Positions 36,745-46,416 are shown, counted from the stretch's first letter. The stretch: 64,000 nucleotides of DNA from Mycolicibacterium parafortuitum (GCF_010725485.1 NZ_AP022598.1:992001-1056000); one strand, 5' to 3'. Made by a program: numbers and translations. Notes: generated from the sequence alone by a model not told the origin.

Positions 36745-37617
36745 TCAGCGGTACTTGTTGACGTATTCGGTCATGGTCGCCAGCTGATAGCGCGACACGT
36801 CGTGGGCCTGCTCGTCCTCGGCGAACACGCTCGACACCATCACGGTGTCGTCGCGGTCATAGAAATCGAGCTTCGCGAGCCCGCCGAAGAATTCGTCCCA
36901 GTCGATGTCACCGTCGCCGATCTTGAGGTGCTGGTGCACCCGGACCGGGTTACCCGGCGGGTTGGTGATGTAGCGCAGCCCGTGGGAGCGGTGGTGGTCC
37001 ATCGTGTCGGCGACGTGCACCAGACGCAGCTTGTCGCCGGCGGCGGCCATGATCTCGGCCATGTTCGAGCCCATGTGGAAGGCATGGCAGGCGACGAACA
37101 CCATGCCGATGTTCGGTGAGTTCACGCCGCGGATGATGCGCACCGCTTCGAGTCCGTCCTCGACGAAATCGTCGGGGTGCGGGTCGATCCGGACGTCGAT
37201 ACCCTCGCGTTCGAAGATCGGCACCAGCTCTTCCATCGACCGGAAGAACGCCCGCTCGGATTCCTCGGCACGTTCGGGTCGGCCGGAGAACTCGGTGTTG
37301 ATGACGTTCACGCCGAGGTCGACGGTGATCTGGACGACGCGTTTCCAGTTGCGCACCGCGGCCTCGCGGGCGTCCTCGTCGGGACCCGACCAGCGCAGCA
37401 CCGGCAGTACGGACGCGATGCCGACCCCGGCGTCGTCGCAGGCCTTGCGGAACTTCGCCACCAGGTCGTCGTCGGCACGCGGGTGGTTGTAGAACGGGAT
37501 GAAGTCGCGGTGCGGCGTCAGCTGCAGGTACTCGTAGCCGAGATCGGCGACCACAGAGGGTAATTCGAGCAGTGAGTAGTCGTGATGGAACGGCGTGGGG
37601 TCGAGGGCGATCAGCAT
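36745..37617 (-). CDS. Sugar phosphate isomerase/epimerase (TIM barrel)
   Basis: 290 residues, a second TIM-barrel isomerase distinct from the one downstream. Metal-site motifs: VNVINTEFSG, VRIDPHPDD, VFVACHAFHMG and the late HQHLKIGDGDIDW. Proteins like it are found in actinobacterial inositol clusters. It starts 4 bases after the dehydrogenase stop, so the two are coupled. Confidence 0.82.
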   Translation of the reverse strand: MLIALDPTPFHHDYSLLELPSVVADLGYEYLQLTPHRDFIPFYNHPRADDDLVAKFRKACDDAGVGIASVLPVLRWSGPDEDAREAAVRNWKRVVQITVDLGVNVINTEFSGRPERAEESERAFFRSMEELVPIFEREGIDVRIDPHPDDFVEDGLEAVRIIRGVNSPNIGMVFVACHAFHMGSNMAEIMAAAGDKLRLVHVADTMDHHRSHGLRYITNPPGNPVRVHQHLKIGDGDIDWDEFFGGLAKLDFYDRDDTVMVSSVFAEDEQAHDVSRYQLATMTEYVNKYR

Positions 37618-37621
37618 GTCG

Positions 37622-38653
37622 TCAGGCTCCCGGGATCGAGGTGCGGTCGACCATCGTCACCGCGGTGGGTTGTCCGGAGCGCAGGGCCTGCACCCCCGCT
37701 TCGCATACCGCGGTGGCGGCGTAGCCGTCCCATGCGGTGGGGCCATCGGTGTAGTCGCCGGTTTCGCCGCCCGCGCGTACCGCGTCGATCCAGCGCTGGA
37801 TCTCGGTGTCGTAGGCGCGACCGAACCGCTCCTTGAAGCTCGGTGTGATGGTTCCGCCCCAGCTGCCGGGGGCGCTCTTGCGGACCAGACCGACGTCGAG
37901 ACCGATCATCGCGCTGCCCTTCTCGGCGACGAGCTCGGTGCGCACCTCGTATGCGACGCCCGTGGTGACGAACAGTTCGACGTCGACGTGGCGGCCTCCG
38001 GCGGTACGCATGATCGCGATCTGCGGGTCGGACAGTCCGTGGCGGGCCGGGGAATTCGGCGTGGGTGTGACGACCTGGACGGAGGTGATCTCCTCGCCGA
38101 ACAGGAACCGGGTCACGTCGACCTCGTGGACGAGCGAATCCCGCACTGTCATCACCGAATCGAAGTGCTCGGGCACGGCCGGGTTGCGGTGCACGCAGTG
38201 CAGCACCAGTGGGTTGCCGAGCTCGCCGCCGTCGACGAGCGCCTTCAGCGCGGCGTATTCGTCGTCGAAGCGGCGCATGAAACCGACCTGGATCAGCCGG
38301 ATTCCGAGTTCGGCCTCGCGTCGCACCACCTCCAGCGAGGTCTCGACGTCGGTGGTCAACGGCTTCTCGCACAGCACGGGCTTACGGTGTTCGAGACATG
38401 CCAGCAGTTGCTTCTCGTGTGCCGGGCCGGGAGTCGCGAGCAGGACGGCGTCGACGTCGGGGTCGGCGATCGCGTCGAGCGGATCGGTGATGGCCCGGCA
38501 GCCGGGGATGGTGGCGGCGAGCTGTTCGGCCTTCTCAGTGACGTAGTCGTTCACCACGCTGACGCGGGCGCCGGAGATCCGGGAGGTGATACGGGCGACG
38601 TGGTCGGCGCCCATCAGGCCGACGCCGAGCACGGCGATGCGGAGATCGTTCAT
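37622..38653 (-). CDS. Inositol 2-dehydrogenase-like oxidoreductase (Gfo/Idh/MocA)
   Basis: 343 residues. The Rossmann start IAVLGVGLMGADHV, the conserved EKP of the family (VLCEKPLTTD), and the later DSLVHEVDVTRFL with the Asp/His pair of inositol dehydrogenases. Predicted NAD-dependent oxidation of myo- or scyllo-inositol, or a related sugar, to the keto form. It follows the IolE-like gene by 4 bases. Other Gfo/Idh/MocA substrates cannot be excluded. Confidence 0.82.
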   Translation of the reverse strand: MNDLRIAVLGVGLMGADHVARITSRISGARVSVVNDYVTEKAEQLAATIPGCRAITDPLDAIADPDVDAVLLATPGPAHEKQLLACLEHRKPVLCEKPLTTDVETSLEVVRREAELGIRLIQVGFMRRFDDEYAALKALVDGGELGNPLVLHCVHRNPAVPEHFDSVMTVRDSLVHEVDVTRFLFGEEITSVQVVTPTPNSPARHGLSDPQIAIMRTAGGRHVDVELFVTTGVAYEVRTELVAEKGSAMIGLDVGLVRKSAPGSWGGTITPSFKERFGRAYDTEIQRWIDAVRAGGETGDYTDGPTAWDGYAATAVCEAGVQALRSGQPTAVTMVDRTSIPGA

Positions 38654-38657
38654 GGTG

Positions 38658-39575
38658 TCAGAACCTCACAGACGGGATGCCGCAGGAGCCGAGGTAGTTT
38701 CGGGTGCGGGTGGCGATGGGCAACGGGGTGTCGGGGTCGCACGGGTACATGTCCTGCTCGACGATCGCGAACACGTCGATCCCGAGGGATTCGATCTCGG
38801 CCAGTAGCGGCGGCATCTCCGGGATTCCCAGCGGCGGTTCGGTCATCGCGCCCAGGCGCACCGCCTCCCCGAAGGGCAGATCCTCGGCGTCGACCTTGGC
38901 ACGCACCACCGGGTCGACCTGTTTGAGATGCAGATACCCGATGCGTTCCGGGGCGCGGCGGATGATCGCGAGATTGTCCCCGCCGCAATAGGAGATGTGC
39001 CCGGTGTCCAGGCACAGATTCACGAACCGGCCGTCGGTGCCGTCGAGGAACCGGTAGACGTTGTCTTCGGTGTCGACATGCGAGTCGGCGTGCGGATGAT
39101 ATTGCGCACGCACCCCGTAGGTTTCGAACATCGCCTTGCCGAGGTCGTTCATGCCACCGGTCTTGCGGGCCCACTGATCGACGGTCAGGGTGCGCTCTTC
39201 GAGCACCTCGCCGGTGGCCGGATCCCGCCACATCTCGGGGATCACCACCACGTGTTCGCCGCCGACCGCGGCCGTCAGCTTCGCGACGTCTTCGATCTGC
39301 TTCCACACCGAGTTCCAGTTCTCGGCCGCGGGCACCCCGTCCCGGTGCAGATGCTCGAACACCGTGCCCGCCGACAGCCTCAGCCCGCGCGAACCCAGTT
39401 CGTCGGCCAGCTGCGCCGGGTCGGTCGGCAGATACCCGTACGGGCCCAGCTCGATCCACGTGTACCCGGCCGCGGCCACCTCGTCGAGGAACCGTGTGTA
39501 CGGCGTCTGCTGCGGATCGTCGGGAAACCACACGCCCCACGAATCCGGCGCCGATCCCACGTGAATTGTGCTCAT
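38658..39575 (-). CDS. Myo-inosose-2 dehydratase-like protein (IolE family)
   Basis: 305 residues beginning MSTIHVGSAPDSWGVWFPDD. The SAPDSWGVW stretch and PHADSHVDTEDN, CLDTGHISYCGGDN and LHLKQVD are typical of IolE/inosose dehydratases (TIM barrel, metal-dependent). Predicted to dehydrate 2-keto-myo-inositol. The ATG overlaps the transporter stop by four bases. Confidence 0.82.
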   Translation of the reverse strand: MSTIHVGSAPDSWGVWFPDDPQQTPYTRFLDEVAAAGYTWIELGPYGYLPTDPAQLADELGSRGLRLSAGTVFEHLHRDGVPAAENWNSVWKQIEDVAKLTAAVGGEHVVVIPEMWRDPATGEVLEERTLTVDQWARKTGGMNDLGKAMFETYGVRAQYHPHADSHVDTEDNVYRFLDGTDGRFVNLCLDTGHISYCGGDNLAIIRRAPERIGYLHLKQVDPVVRAKVDAEDLPFGEAVRLGAMTEPPLGIPEMPPLLAEIESLGIDVFAIVEQDMYPCDPDTPLPIATRTRNYLGSCGIPSVRF

Positions 39576-40999
39576 ACTGCGGTCCTTTCCAGGGAGTTGG
39601 GAGTGCCGATGGCTTCCAGGCGCTCTTCGAGTTGTTCGAGGGAGGCGCCCTTGGTCTCGGGGACGACGCGATGCACGAACACGAACGACGCGATGTTCAC
39701 GACGACGAACAGTGCGAACGTGCCTGTGGAGCCGAGGGCGTTGTTCAGCAGCGGGAACAGGAATGAGATGACCGCGTTGGTGCACCAGAGCACGAACACC
39801 GCGATGCCCATGGCGAAGCCGCGCACCGACAGCGGGAAGATCTCCGACAGCAACAGCCATACGCAGGTGCCGATGAACATCTGCACGAACCCGACGAACA
39901 GCACCATGCACGCGAGGATCACGTAGCTTCGGGTGGTGTTCTCCGGCAACAGGAATGCCGCCGCGAGGAGGGCCTGGGAGGCGGCGACGCCGGCGAAGCC
40001 GATCAGCAGCATGGTGCGCCTGCCGATGAAGCCGAGCAGGATGATGCCGATGATCGTGGTGATCACCGAGGTGACGCCGACCGCGATCGTCGCGACAAGT
40101 GCGGCGCTGACGCCAAGGCCGCTCTGCTCCAGGATCGTCGGCGCGTAATAGTTCACGGTGTTGATACCGGTGGCCTGCTGGACGATCGCCAGCCCGCAAC
40201 CGATCAGCACCACGCGGCGGATCCACGGCACGTCGCGGATCACCGTGAACGGGGTGCTCGCGGTCTTGAGCGTGGGGGTCTTGAGCATGTGACTGGTGTG
40301 CTCGACGACGATCGTGTACTCAGCCTCGGCGTCGTCCGGAGTCCGGCTGAGCGCCAACACGTTCCGTGCCTCCTGCAACCGGCCCTTCAGCGCGTACCAG
40401 CGCGGGGAATCCGGAAGTGCCAGCATCCCGAGGAACAGCGCGACCGCGGGGATCGACGCGACGGCGAGCATGGTCCGCCACACGTGCGGGTCCTGGATGA
40501 GATGGTCGAGCAGGGCGTTGGTCGCGAACGCGAGCATCTGGCCGGTGACGATCATCAGCTCGTTGATCGTGACCATCCGGCCGCGGCGCTCGGCGGGGGC
40601 CATCTCGGCGAGGTAGAGCGGGCAGGTCACCGCGGCGGCCCCGACACCGAGACCGAGGATGATGCGGGCGGCGACCATGATCTGTACGTTCGGGGCGAGC
40701 GCACACCCGAGTGCGCCGACGAGGAACAACCCCGCGCAGACCAGCAGGGCATTCTTGCGGCCGATGCGGTCGGCGACCCGGCCGCCGAACAGGGCGCCGA
40801 AGGCCGCCCCGGGGAACAGCAGCGCGCTGACCACCGTGGCCTCGCCGAACGCCGACAGCGCCAGGTCGTCCTTCATGTACAGCAGCGCCCCCGAGATCAC
40901 TCCGGTGTCGTAGCCGAACAGCAGTCCGCCGAGGGTGGCGATCACGGTGAGCTTCGTCAGGAACTTGCCCGAACTGCCGGGCGAAGGGTGTGCGGACAC
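39572..40999 (-). CDS. MFS sugar/inositol transporter (sugar porter family)
   Basis: 475 residues with 12 spans. Sugar-porter signatures: GGLLFGYDTGVISGALL, DRIGRKNALL, PLYLAEMAPAERRGR, PDSPRWY and PETKG at the C-terminal end. Probably a proton-coupled importer for inositol or a related polyol. The GTG at 40999 has GAGG at normal spacing; a GTG two codons earlier is possible but would overlap the ribosome site. First gene of the catabolic operon, divergent from the LacI gene. Confidence 0.85.
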   Translation of the reverse strand: MSAHPSPGSSGKFLTKLTVIATLGGLLFGYDTGVISGALLYMKDDLALSAFGEATVVSALLFPGAAFGALFGGRVADRIGRKNALLVCAGLFLVGALGCALAPNVQIMVAARIILGLGVGAAAVTCPLYLAEMAPAERRGRMVTINELMIVTGQMLAFATNALLDHLIQDPHVWRTMLAVASIPAVALFLGMLALPDSPRWYALKGRLQEARNVLALSRTPDDAEAEYTIVVEHTSHMLKTPTLKTASTPFTVIRDVPWIRRVVLIGCGLAIVQQATGINTVNYYAPTILEQSGLGVSAALVATIAVGVTSVITTIIGIILLGFIGRRTMLLIGFAGVAASQALLAAAFLLPENTTRSYVILACMVLFVGFVQMFIGTCVWLLLSEIFPLSVRGFAMGIAVFVLWCTNAVISFLFPLLNNALGSTGTFALFVVVNIASFVFVHRVVPETKGASLEQLEERLEAIGTPNSLERTAV

Positions 41000-41018
41000 G
41001 AGCACCTCGTTTCTGGGA

Positions 41019-41044
41019 CTAACGCGCGTTAGTAACGCGCGTGA
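41019..41044. promoter_or_regulatory. LacI-type operator, palindrome plus near-copy
   Basis: CTAACGCGCGTTAG (41019-41032) is a perfect 14-bp palindrome with the central CG expected of LacI-family sites. It is followed at once by TAACGCGCGTGA (41033-41044), a one-mismatch copy. They lie between the divergent transporter and LacI genes and should control both. Confidence 0.75.
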
Positions 41045-41052
41045 GGTCTACT

Positions 41053-41109
41053 ATGAACCCGGCCCGTGAATGTGTCAACCGTCACTCCGACCGAACGGAC
41101 AACCCGTGA
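41053..41109 (+). CDS. 18-codon upstream reading frame coupled to the LacI gene
   Basis: An ATG with a good ribosome site (GTGAGG) opens a frame of 18 codons (MNPARECVNRHSDRTDNP). Its TGA overlaps the GTG start of the LacI gene (GTGA). LacI's own ribosome site is weak, so translation of this leader could deliver ribosomes to the regulator. Confidence 0.4.
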   Translation: MNPARECVNRHSDRTDNP

Positions 41110-42149
41110 GCGCACCCCGGAAACGTCGACCCGACGGCGCGGTACGGCGGCCCACCATGGCCGACGTCGCAGAGCGCGCCGGAGTGTCACGCACCCTGGT
41201 GTCGTTCATCCTCGACGGCAAGCCGGGGGCCAGCGACGAGACCCGGCAGCGGGTGCTCGCCATCGCCGACGAGATCGGCTACCGCCCGGACGCGGCGGCG
41301 CGCCTGCTCGCCCAGGGCCGCAGCCGCACGCTCGGCGTGATGCTCGACGTCCGCCAGCTGTTCCAGGCCGAACTGGTCACGCACCTCTACCCGGCCGCCG
41401 AGCATCTCGGCTACGAGGTGCTGCTGTCGGCCAACCTTCCCGACCGGACCGAGCCGACGGTCGTCGAGTCGCTGCTCAGCCATCGGTGCGGCGCGCTCGT
41501 GCTGCTCGGGCCCACCTCCGACGCCGCATACCTCAGGCAGCTCGCCGACCGGGTGCCGGTCGTGGTGGCGGGCCGCCGGCTGGCCGGCGTCAACACCGAA
41601 TGCCCGCTGGCGACGGTGAGAACCAACGACACCAAAGGGATTCGGCAGGCCATCGACTACCTCGTCGGGCTCGGCCACCGACGCATCCACCACGTCGACG
41701 GCGGCACCGACCCCGGCTCGGCCGACCGGTTGCGGGCCTACCGCTCCGCGATGCGGGCACACGGCCTCGGCGACGAGATCGTGGTGATCCCGGGCGCGCA
41801 CAACGAGGAGGCCGGCGCGGCCGCCGCACGCACGATGCTCGCCGAGTCCGAACTGCCCACCGCGGTGCTGGCCGGTAACGACCGCTGTGCGCTGGGCGTG
41901 CTCGACGTGTTCACCCGCGCAGGCGTCGACGTTCCGGGTCAGGTCTCGTTGATGGGGTACGACGACAGCAGGCTCTCGGAGAACCCGCGCATCGACCTGA
42001 CGACGATCCACCAGGACGCCCGTGAGATCGCACGGCACGCGGTGGATCTGGCGGTGCACATGCTCGTCGACGGCCCGTCGCGGGCGGCCGATGTGGTGCT
42101 GGAGCCGACCCTGGTGGTGCGCGGGACGACCGCGCCGCCGCGGGACTGA
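41106..42149 (+). CDS. LacI family repressor of the sugar/inositol operon
   Basis: 347 residues. An N-terminal LacI DNA-binding domain (PTMADVAERAGVSRTLVSFILDG, hinge YRPDAAARLLAQGRS) is followed by a periplasmic-binding-like effector domain ending in DDSRLSENPRIDLTTIHQD. It is divergent from the transporter and next to the palindromic operator, so it most likely represses the operon until a sugar is present. The start GTG at 41106 was chosen because it overlaps the upstream small frame; an ATG 12 codons earlier is an alternative. Confidence 0.85.
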   Translation: MSAPRKRRPDGAVRRPTMADVAERAGVSRTLVSFILDGKPGASDETRQRVLAIADEIGYRPDAAARLLAQGRSRTLGVMLDVRQLFQAELVTHLYPAAEHLGYEVLLSANLPDRTEPTVVESLLSHRCGALVLLGPTSDAAYLRQLADRVPVVVAGRRLAGVNTECPLATVRTNDTKGIRQAIDYLVGLGHRRIHHVDGGTDPGSADRLRAYRSAMRAHGLGDEIVVIPGAHNEEAGAAAARTMLAESELPTAVLAGNDRCALGVLDVFTRAGVDVPGQVSLMGYDDSRLSENPRIDLTTIHQDAREIARHAVDLAVHMLVDGPSRAADVVLEPTLVVRGTTAPPRD

Positions 42150-42212
42150 GCGCGCGGACCTCGGGGGCGCGGCGAATCGCACCAAATCCCCGCGTCCGGT
42201 ACCGCGCAGCCG

Positions 42213-42218
42213 TATCTT
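42213..42218 (+). promoter_or_regulatory. -10 box for leaderless WS/DGAT transcript
   Basis: TATCTT ends six bases before the ATG at 42225 and no ribosome site is seen, so transcription probably begins at the start codon. Confidence 0.4.
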
Positions 42219-42224
42219 TTGCAG

Positions 42225-43649
42225 ATGCGCCTGTCCAGCGTCGACGCTGCCTTTTGGTTCGCTGAGAATCTCAAATGGCACATGCACATCGGCGCGATCG
42301 CGCTCTGCGACCCGTCCGACGCGCCGGATTTCAGCTTCGACCGGGTCCGCGAGCTGATCATCAGCAGGCTGCCGGAGTTGCCACAACTGCGGTGGCGCGT
42401 CGAGGGCGCACGACTGGGACTCGACCGCCCGTACTTCGTCGAGGACGCGGACATCGACGTCGATTTCCACATCCGGCGCATCGCGGTCCCGTCGCCGGGC
42501 GGCCGCAAGGAACTCGACGAACTCGTCGGGCGGCTGATGTCCTACAAACTGGACCGGTCCAAACCGCTGTGGGAACTGTGGTTCATCGAGGGCCTGGCCG
42601 GGGGCCGGGTGGCCGTCGTGACGAAGATGCACCACGCGGTCGTCGACGGGGTGTCCGGCGCCGGAATCAGCGAGATCCTGCTCGACGTCACCCCGGAACC
42701 GCGGCCGCCTGCCGTCGACGCGAGCCGGTCGCTGGTCGGGGTGAAGCCACCGTCGCGCGAGCGTCGCGCGGTCGACGGGCTGATCAACGTGTGGTTCAAG
42801 ACGCCGTACCGCATCACCCGGCTGCTCGAGCAGACCGTGCGCCAGCAGATCGCCGTGCGCAACATCGACAACAAGCCGCCGCGATACTTCGACGCCCCGA
42901 AAGTCCGCTTCAACGGCCCGATCTCACCGCATCGCGCGGTCGCCGGCTCGAGCGTGTCCCTGGACCGGGTGAAGGCGGTGAAGCGGGCGTTCGACGTCAA
43001 ACTCAACGATGTCGTGCTGGCGCTGGTCTCCGGCGCGCTCCGCGCCTATCTCAAGGAGCGCGGCGAACTGCCCGCCAAGTCCCTCGTCTCGCAGGTGCCG
43101 GTGTCCACCCGCACCGAGGCCGACGACGCGGTCGGCAACCAGGTCACCGCGATGACCGTGGTCCTCGCGACCGACGTGGCCGACCCGGCCGAACGGATCA
43201 AGACCATCTACGCCTACACCCAGGGCGCCAAGGAGATGACGAGAGCTCTTTCCGCGCACCAGATCATGGGTTACACCGAGACCACGCCACCGGGGCTGCT
43301 GGCTCTCGCGTCGCGCGCCTACGCCGCCAGCGGCATCGGCAGCAACGTCGCCCCGATGAACGTCGTGATCAGCAACGTGCCCGGCCCCGAGTTCCCGCTG
43401 TACCTCGGCGGGGCGCGAGTCGAACATCTGATGCCCATCGGCCCCCTGCTCTTCGACGTCGCACTGAACATCACCTGCTTCAGCTACTGCGGCGCAGTAG
43501 ATTTCGGATTCATCACCACCCCTGAGATCGCCGCCGACATCGTCGACCTGGCCGATCAGATCGAGCCCGCACTGCGCGATCTCGAAGTCGCCGCCGGCCT
43601 GGTGGTCGATCCGGACCGGCCGAAACCCCGCAAGCGCGGCCGCGCGTAA
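42225..43649 (+). CDS. Wax ester synthase / diacylglycerol acyltransferase (WS/DGAT)
   Basis: 474 residues. The catalytic HHxxxDG motif is [11 protein letters not shown] (H136-H137, D141-G142). The second family motif [15 protein letters not shown] is near residue 385. It transfers acyl-CoA to diacylglycerol or a fatty alcohol for storage lipid. Mycobacteria carry many paralogues, so the specific role is not known. Confidence 0.9.
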   Translation: MRLSSVDAAFWFAENLKWHMHIGAIALCDPSDAPDFSFDRVRELIISRLPELPQLRWRVEGARLGLDRPYFVEDADIDVDFHIRRIAVPSPGGRKELDELVGRLMSYKLDRSKPLWELWFIEGLAGGRVAVVTKMHHAVVDGVSGAGISEILLDVTPEPRPPAVDASRSLVGVKPPSRERRAVDGLINVWFKTPYRITRLLEQTVRQQIAVRNIDNKPPRYFDAPKVRFNGPISPHRAVAGSSVSLDRVKAVKRAFDVKLNDVVLALVSGALRAYLKERGELPAKSLVSQVPVSTRTEADDAVGNQVTAMTVVLATDVADPAERIKTIYAYTQGAKEMTRALSAHQIMGYTETTPPGLLALASRAYAASGIGSNVAPMNVVISNVPGPEFPLYLGGARVEHLMPIGPLLFDVALNITCFSYCGAVDFGFITTPEIAADIVDLADQIEPALRDLEVAAGLVVDPDRPKPRKRGRA

Positions 43650-43702
43650 CGCCTACCGTCGGCTTTACAGTAAGATCCTTCAGGACACCGGGAGGTAGCC
43701 TG

Positions 43703-44941
43703 ATGACCCACGCCGAGCAGTTCCGGGACGCGCCGATCTTCGACGCCGACCAGCACATGTACGAGACGCCGGACGCGCTGACCAAGTTCCTGCCGGAGCG
43801 CTTCTCGCGGGCGGTGCAGTACGGCCAGTTCGGGCGTCACACCCGCATCGTGATCAACAACCGGGTGTCCGACTTCATCCCGAACCCGACGTTCGAGCGG
43901 GTCGCCGCGCCGGGGGCACACGAGAAGTTCTTCGCAGGCGAGAACACCGAGGGCCTGACGCTGCGCGAGATGCAGGGCCCGGCGATCGAGGCGCCGCAGG
44001 CCACCCGCAACCCGGCCGACCGAGTCGCCGAACTCGACCGCCAGGGCGTGCGCGAGGCGCTGAACTACCCGACGCTGGCGAGCCTGATCGAACACGCGAC
44101 CGCCGACGATCCCGAGCTGACGCTGGCCGTGATCCACGCGCTGAACCAGTGGATGGCCGAGCACTGGACGTTCGACTACCAGGGCCGGGTGTTCTCCACC
44201 CCGATCATCAACCTGTCCGAGGTGGACGGCGCGCAGCGCGAACTCGAGTACGTGCTCGACCACGGCGCGAAGGTGGCGTTGATCAAGCCGGGCCCGGTCA
44301 ACGGGCTGCGCGGCTGGCGCTCCCCCGCGCTGCCGGAGTTCGACCCGTTCTGGCGGGACGTCGAGGCCGCGGGGCTGCCGATCGTGCTGCACGCCAGCTA
44401 TCCCCCGCTCGACGAGTACGTCGGCAGGTGGGAGCCGCCGCACACCCAGAACTTCATGGCTCAGAGCGCGTTCCGGTGGATGGTGCTGGGGCACCGCGAG
44501 ATCGCCGACATGATCACCAGCCTGATCTGCCACGGCACCCTGACCCGGTTCCCGAAGTTGCGGATCGCCAGCGTGGAGAACGGCAGCTCGTGGATCTTCC
44601 CGCTGTTCAACGACTTCGAGGAGCTCGCGAAGAAGATGCCGCAGAACTTCGGTGAGCATCCGTTGGAGGTCTTCCGCCGCAACATCTGGGTCAGCCCGTT
44701 CTGGGAGGGCTGTGTGTCCGATGTGGTCAACACCGTCGGCTGGGACAAGGTGATGTTCGGCTCGGACTATCCGCATCCCGAGGGGCTTGCCGAGCCGAAG
44801 GGCTTCTGGAAGTACGCCGAGGGCATGGATGTGCGCCGCACCTACGACTTCATGGGTGACAACGCGCGCCGGTTCATGGGGCTGCCGATCGCCAACCCCG
44901 ATCCGGCGGCGACACACCCGCCCGCGCTGACCACTGCCTGA
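43703..44941 (+). CDS. Amidohydrolase family 2 metal-dependent hydrolase
   Basis: 412 residues with a TIM-barrel amidohydrolase-2 fold. Metal-site residues: DADQH at 14-18, His in IVLHASYPP, and Asp/His in MFGSDYPHPEG. Relatives include decarboxylases and hydrolases of aromatic or cyclic acids; the substrate is unknown. GGGAGG precedes the ATG. The 53 bases upstream contain TTACAGTAA, a short palindrome. Confidence 0.82.
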   Translation: MTHAEQFRDAPIFDADQHMYETPDALTKFLPERFSRAVQYGQFGRHTRIVINNRVSDFIPNPTFERVAAPGAHEKFFAGENTEGLTLREMQGPAIEAPQATRNPADRVAELDRQGVREALNYPTLASLIEHATADDPELTLAVIHALNQWMAEHWTFDYQGRVFSTPIINLSEVDGAQRELEYVLDHGAKVALIKPGPVNGLRGWRSPALPEFDPFWRDVEAAGLPIVLHASYPPLDEYVGRWEPPHTQNFMAQSAFRWMVLGHREIADMITSLICHGTLTRFPKLRIASVENGSSWIFPLFNDFEELAKKMPQNFGEHPLEVFRRNIWVSPFWEGCVSDVVNTVGWDKVMFGSDYPHPEGLAEPKGFWKYAEGMDVRRTYDFMGDNARRFMGLPIANPDPAATHPPALTTA

Positions 44942-44989
44942 GGCCCACAGTCGCCCTGGCACGTACGGGCCCGCCTAGACTCCGGGGCG

Positions 44990-45775
44990 ATGAACGACGA
45001 CCGTGCGGTGCAGTTCGTCGGCGCGGGACCCGGCGCCGCGGATCTGCTGACCGTGCGCGCGACGCGGCTGCTGGCGGCCGCCGACCTCGTGCTGTACCCG
45101 GGCACGTACCTCGACCCCGGCGTGCCGGCCAACTGCTCACCGTCGGCTGAACTGGTCGACACCGAGGACCTCGACCTCGACGCGATCGTCGGACACCTGG
45201 TCGACGGCCACCGCGCGGGGCGCCGGGTGGTGCGGCTGGTGTCGGGCGACCCGTCGGTGTACTCGGCGGTGTCCGAGCAGACCCGCCGACTCGACGCCGC
45301 GGCGGTGCCATGGGAGGTGACGCCGGGTGTGCCCGCGTACGCGGCGGCCGCCGCCCGGGTCGGGCGTGAACTGACGGTGCCACTGGTCGCGCAATCCGTG
45401 GTGCTGACCCGCACCCAGCGGCGGTCGACGGCGATGCCGGAGACCGAGTCGCTGGCGGCGTTCGCGGCCACCCGCGCCACGCTGGTGCTGCACCTGGCGA
45501 TCACCCGAACCCGGGAGCTGATGGCCGAACTCGAACCGCACTATGGGGCCGAATGCCCGGTCGTCGTGGTGTACCGGGCCTCGCAGCCGCGCGAACTCGT
45601 GCTGCGCGGCACCGTCGCCGACATCGCCGACGCGGTGGAGGCCGCCGAGCTTCGGCAGGCCGCGGTGATCCTGGTCGGCCGCGCCCTGGCCGGCCGGCCC
45701 GATCCGGCCGCGGGCGAGAGTTACCTCTACGATCCGGCGCGAAACCGCGGACTCAAGCGGCAGGACCTGCTGTGA
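44990..45775 (+). CDS. cobM: Precorrin-4 C11-methyltransferase CobM
   Basis: 261 residues of the tetrapyrrole methylase family: VQFVGAGPGAADLLTVRA at the N-terminus, VRLVSGDPSVYSAV, and VTPGVPAYAAAAARVGRELTVP, characteristic of CobM/CbiF. It adds a methyl at C11 in aerobic cobalamin synthesis. A -10-like TAGACT lies eight bases before the ATG. Its stop overlaps the bluB GTG. Confidence 0.93.
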   Translation: MNDDRAVQFVGAGPGAADLLTVRATRLLAAADLVLYPGTYLDPGVPANCSPSAELVDTEDLDLDAIVGHLVDGHRAGRRVVRLVSGDPSVYSAVSEQTRRLDAAAVPWEVTPGVPAYAAAAARVGRELTVPLVAQSVVLTRTQRRSTAMPETESLAAFAATRATLVLHLAITRTRELMAELEPHYGAECPVVVVYRASQPRELVLRGTVADIADAVEAAELRQAAVILVGRALAGRPDPAAGESYLYDPARNRGLKRQDLL

Positions 45776-46416
45776 CAGATTGCGCCGCAGCACTTTACGA
45801 CGTCATCAACCGGCGCCGCGACACCCGCCGCGAATTCACCGGGGCGGTCGTGGAGCGCGAAGTGCTGCATCGGATCCTGCTCGCGGCGCACGCCGCGCCG
45901 TCGGTCGGCATGTCGCAGCCGTGGGATTTCATCCTGGTGCGATCCCCCCAGACCCTGCGGGCGTTCCGCGACCACGTGGCGGCCGAACGCGAGGCTTTCG
46001 CCGACAGCCTGGCCGGCGAGCGGGCGGAGACGTTCTCCCGCATCAAGATCGAGGGCATCTGCGAATCCGGTCTCGGCGTCGTGGTCGGGTACCACCCGTC
46101 CCGTGGCGGACCGCAGGTGCTGGGCCGGCACACCATTCCCGACGCCGGGCTGTACTCGGTGGTCTGTGCGATCCAGAACCTGTGGCTGGCCGCAACCGCC
46201 GAAGGCCTCGGAGTCGGCTGGGTGTCGTTCTACCAAGAAGATTTCCTGCGCTCGCTGGTGGGTATGCCCGCCCACGTGCGCCCGGTCGCGTGGTTGTGCG
46301 TCGGACACGTCGGCGACCTGCCCGAGATTCCCGACCTCGAACGGTTCGGCTGGCGTGCCCGCACGTCACTGTCCGCGGTGCTGCACGAGGAGCGCTACCG
46401 CGACGACGCGCCATGA
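45772..46416 (+). CDS. bluB: 5,6-dimethylbenzimidazole synthase BluB
   Basis: 214 residues, nitroreductase-like flavin fold. RRRDTRREFTG, HAAPSVGMSQPWDFILV and GLGVGWVSFYQE are BluB signatures. It breaks down reduced FMN with O2 to make the lower ligand of vitamin B12. The GTG start overlaps the cobM stop, so the two are coupled. Confidence 0.92.
   Translation: MTDCAAALYDVINRRRDTRREFTGAVVEREVLHRILLAAHAAPSVGMSQPWDFILVRSPQTLRAFRDHVAAEREAFADSLAGERAETFSRIKIEGICESGLGVVVGYHPSRGGPQVLGRHTIPDAGLYSVVCAIQNLWLAATAEGLGVGWVSFYQEDFLRSLVGMPAHVRPVAWLCVGHVGDLPEIPDLERFGWRARTSLSAVLHEERYRDDAP

Noticed and set aside
44941..44989. Cobalamin riboswitch before cobM
   Set aside because: The gap is only 48 bases and lacks the B12-box core in proper context; a CCACTG there belongs to the previous gene's end.
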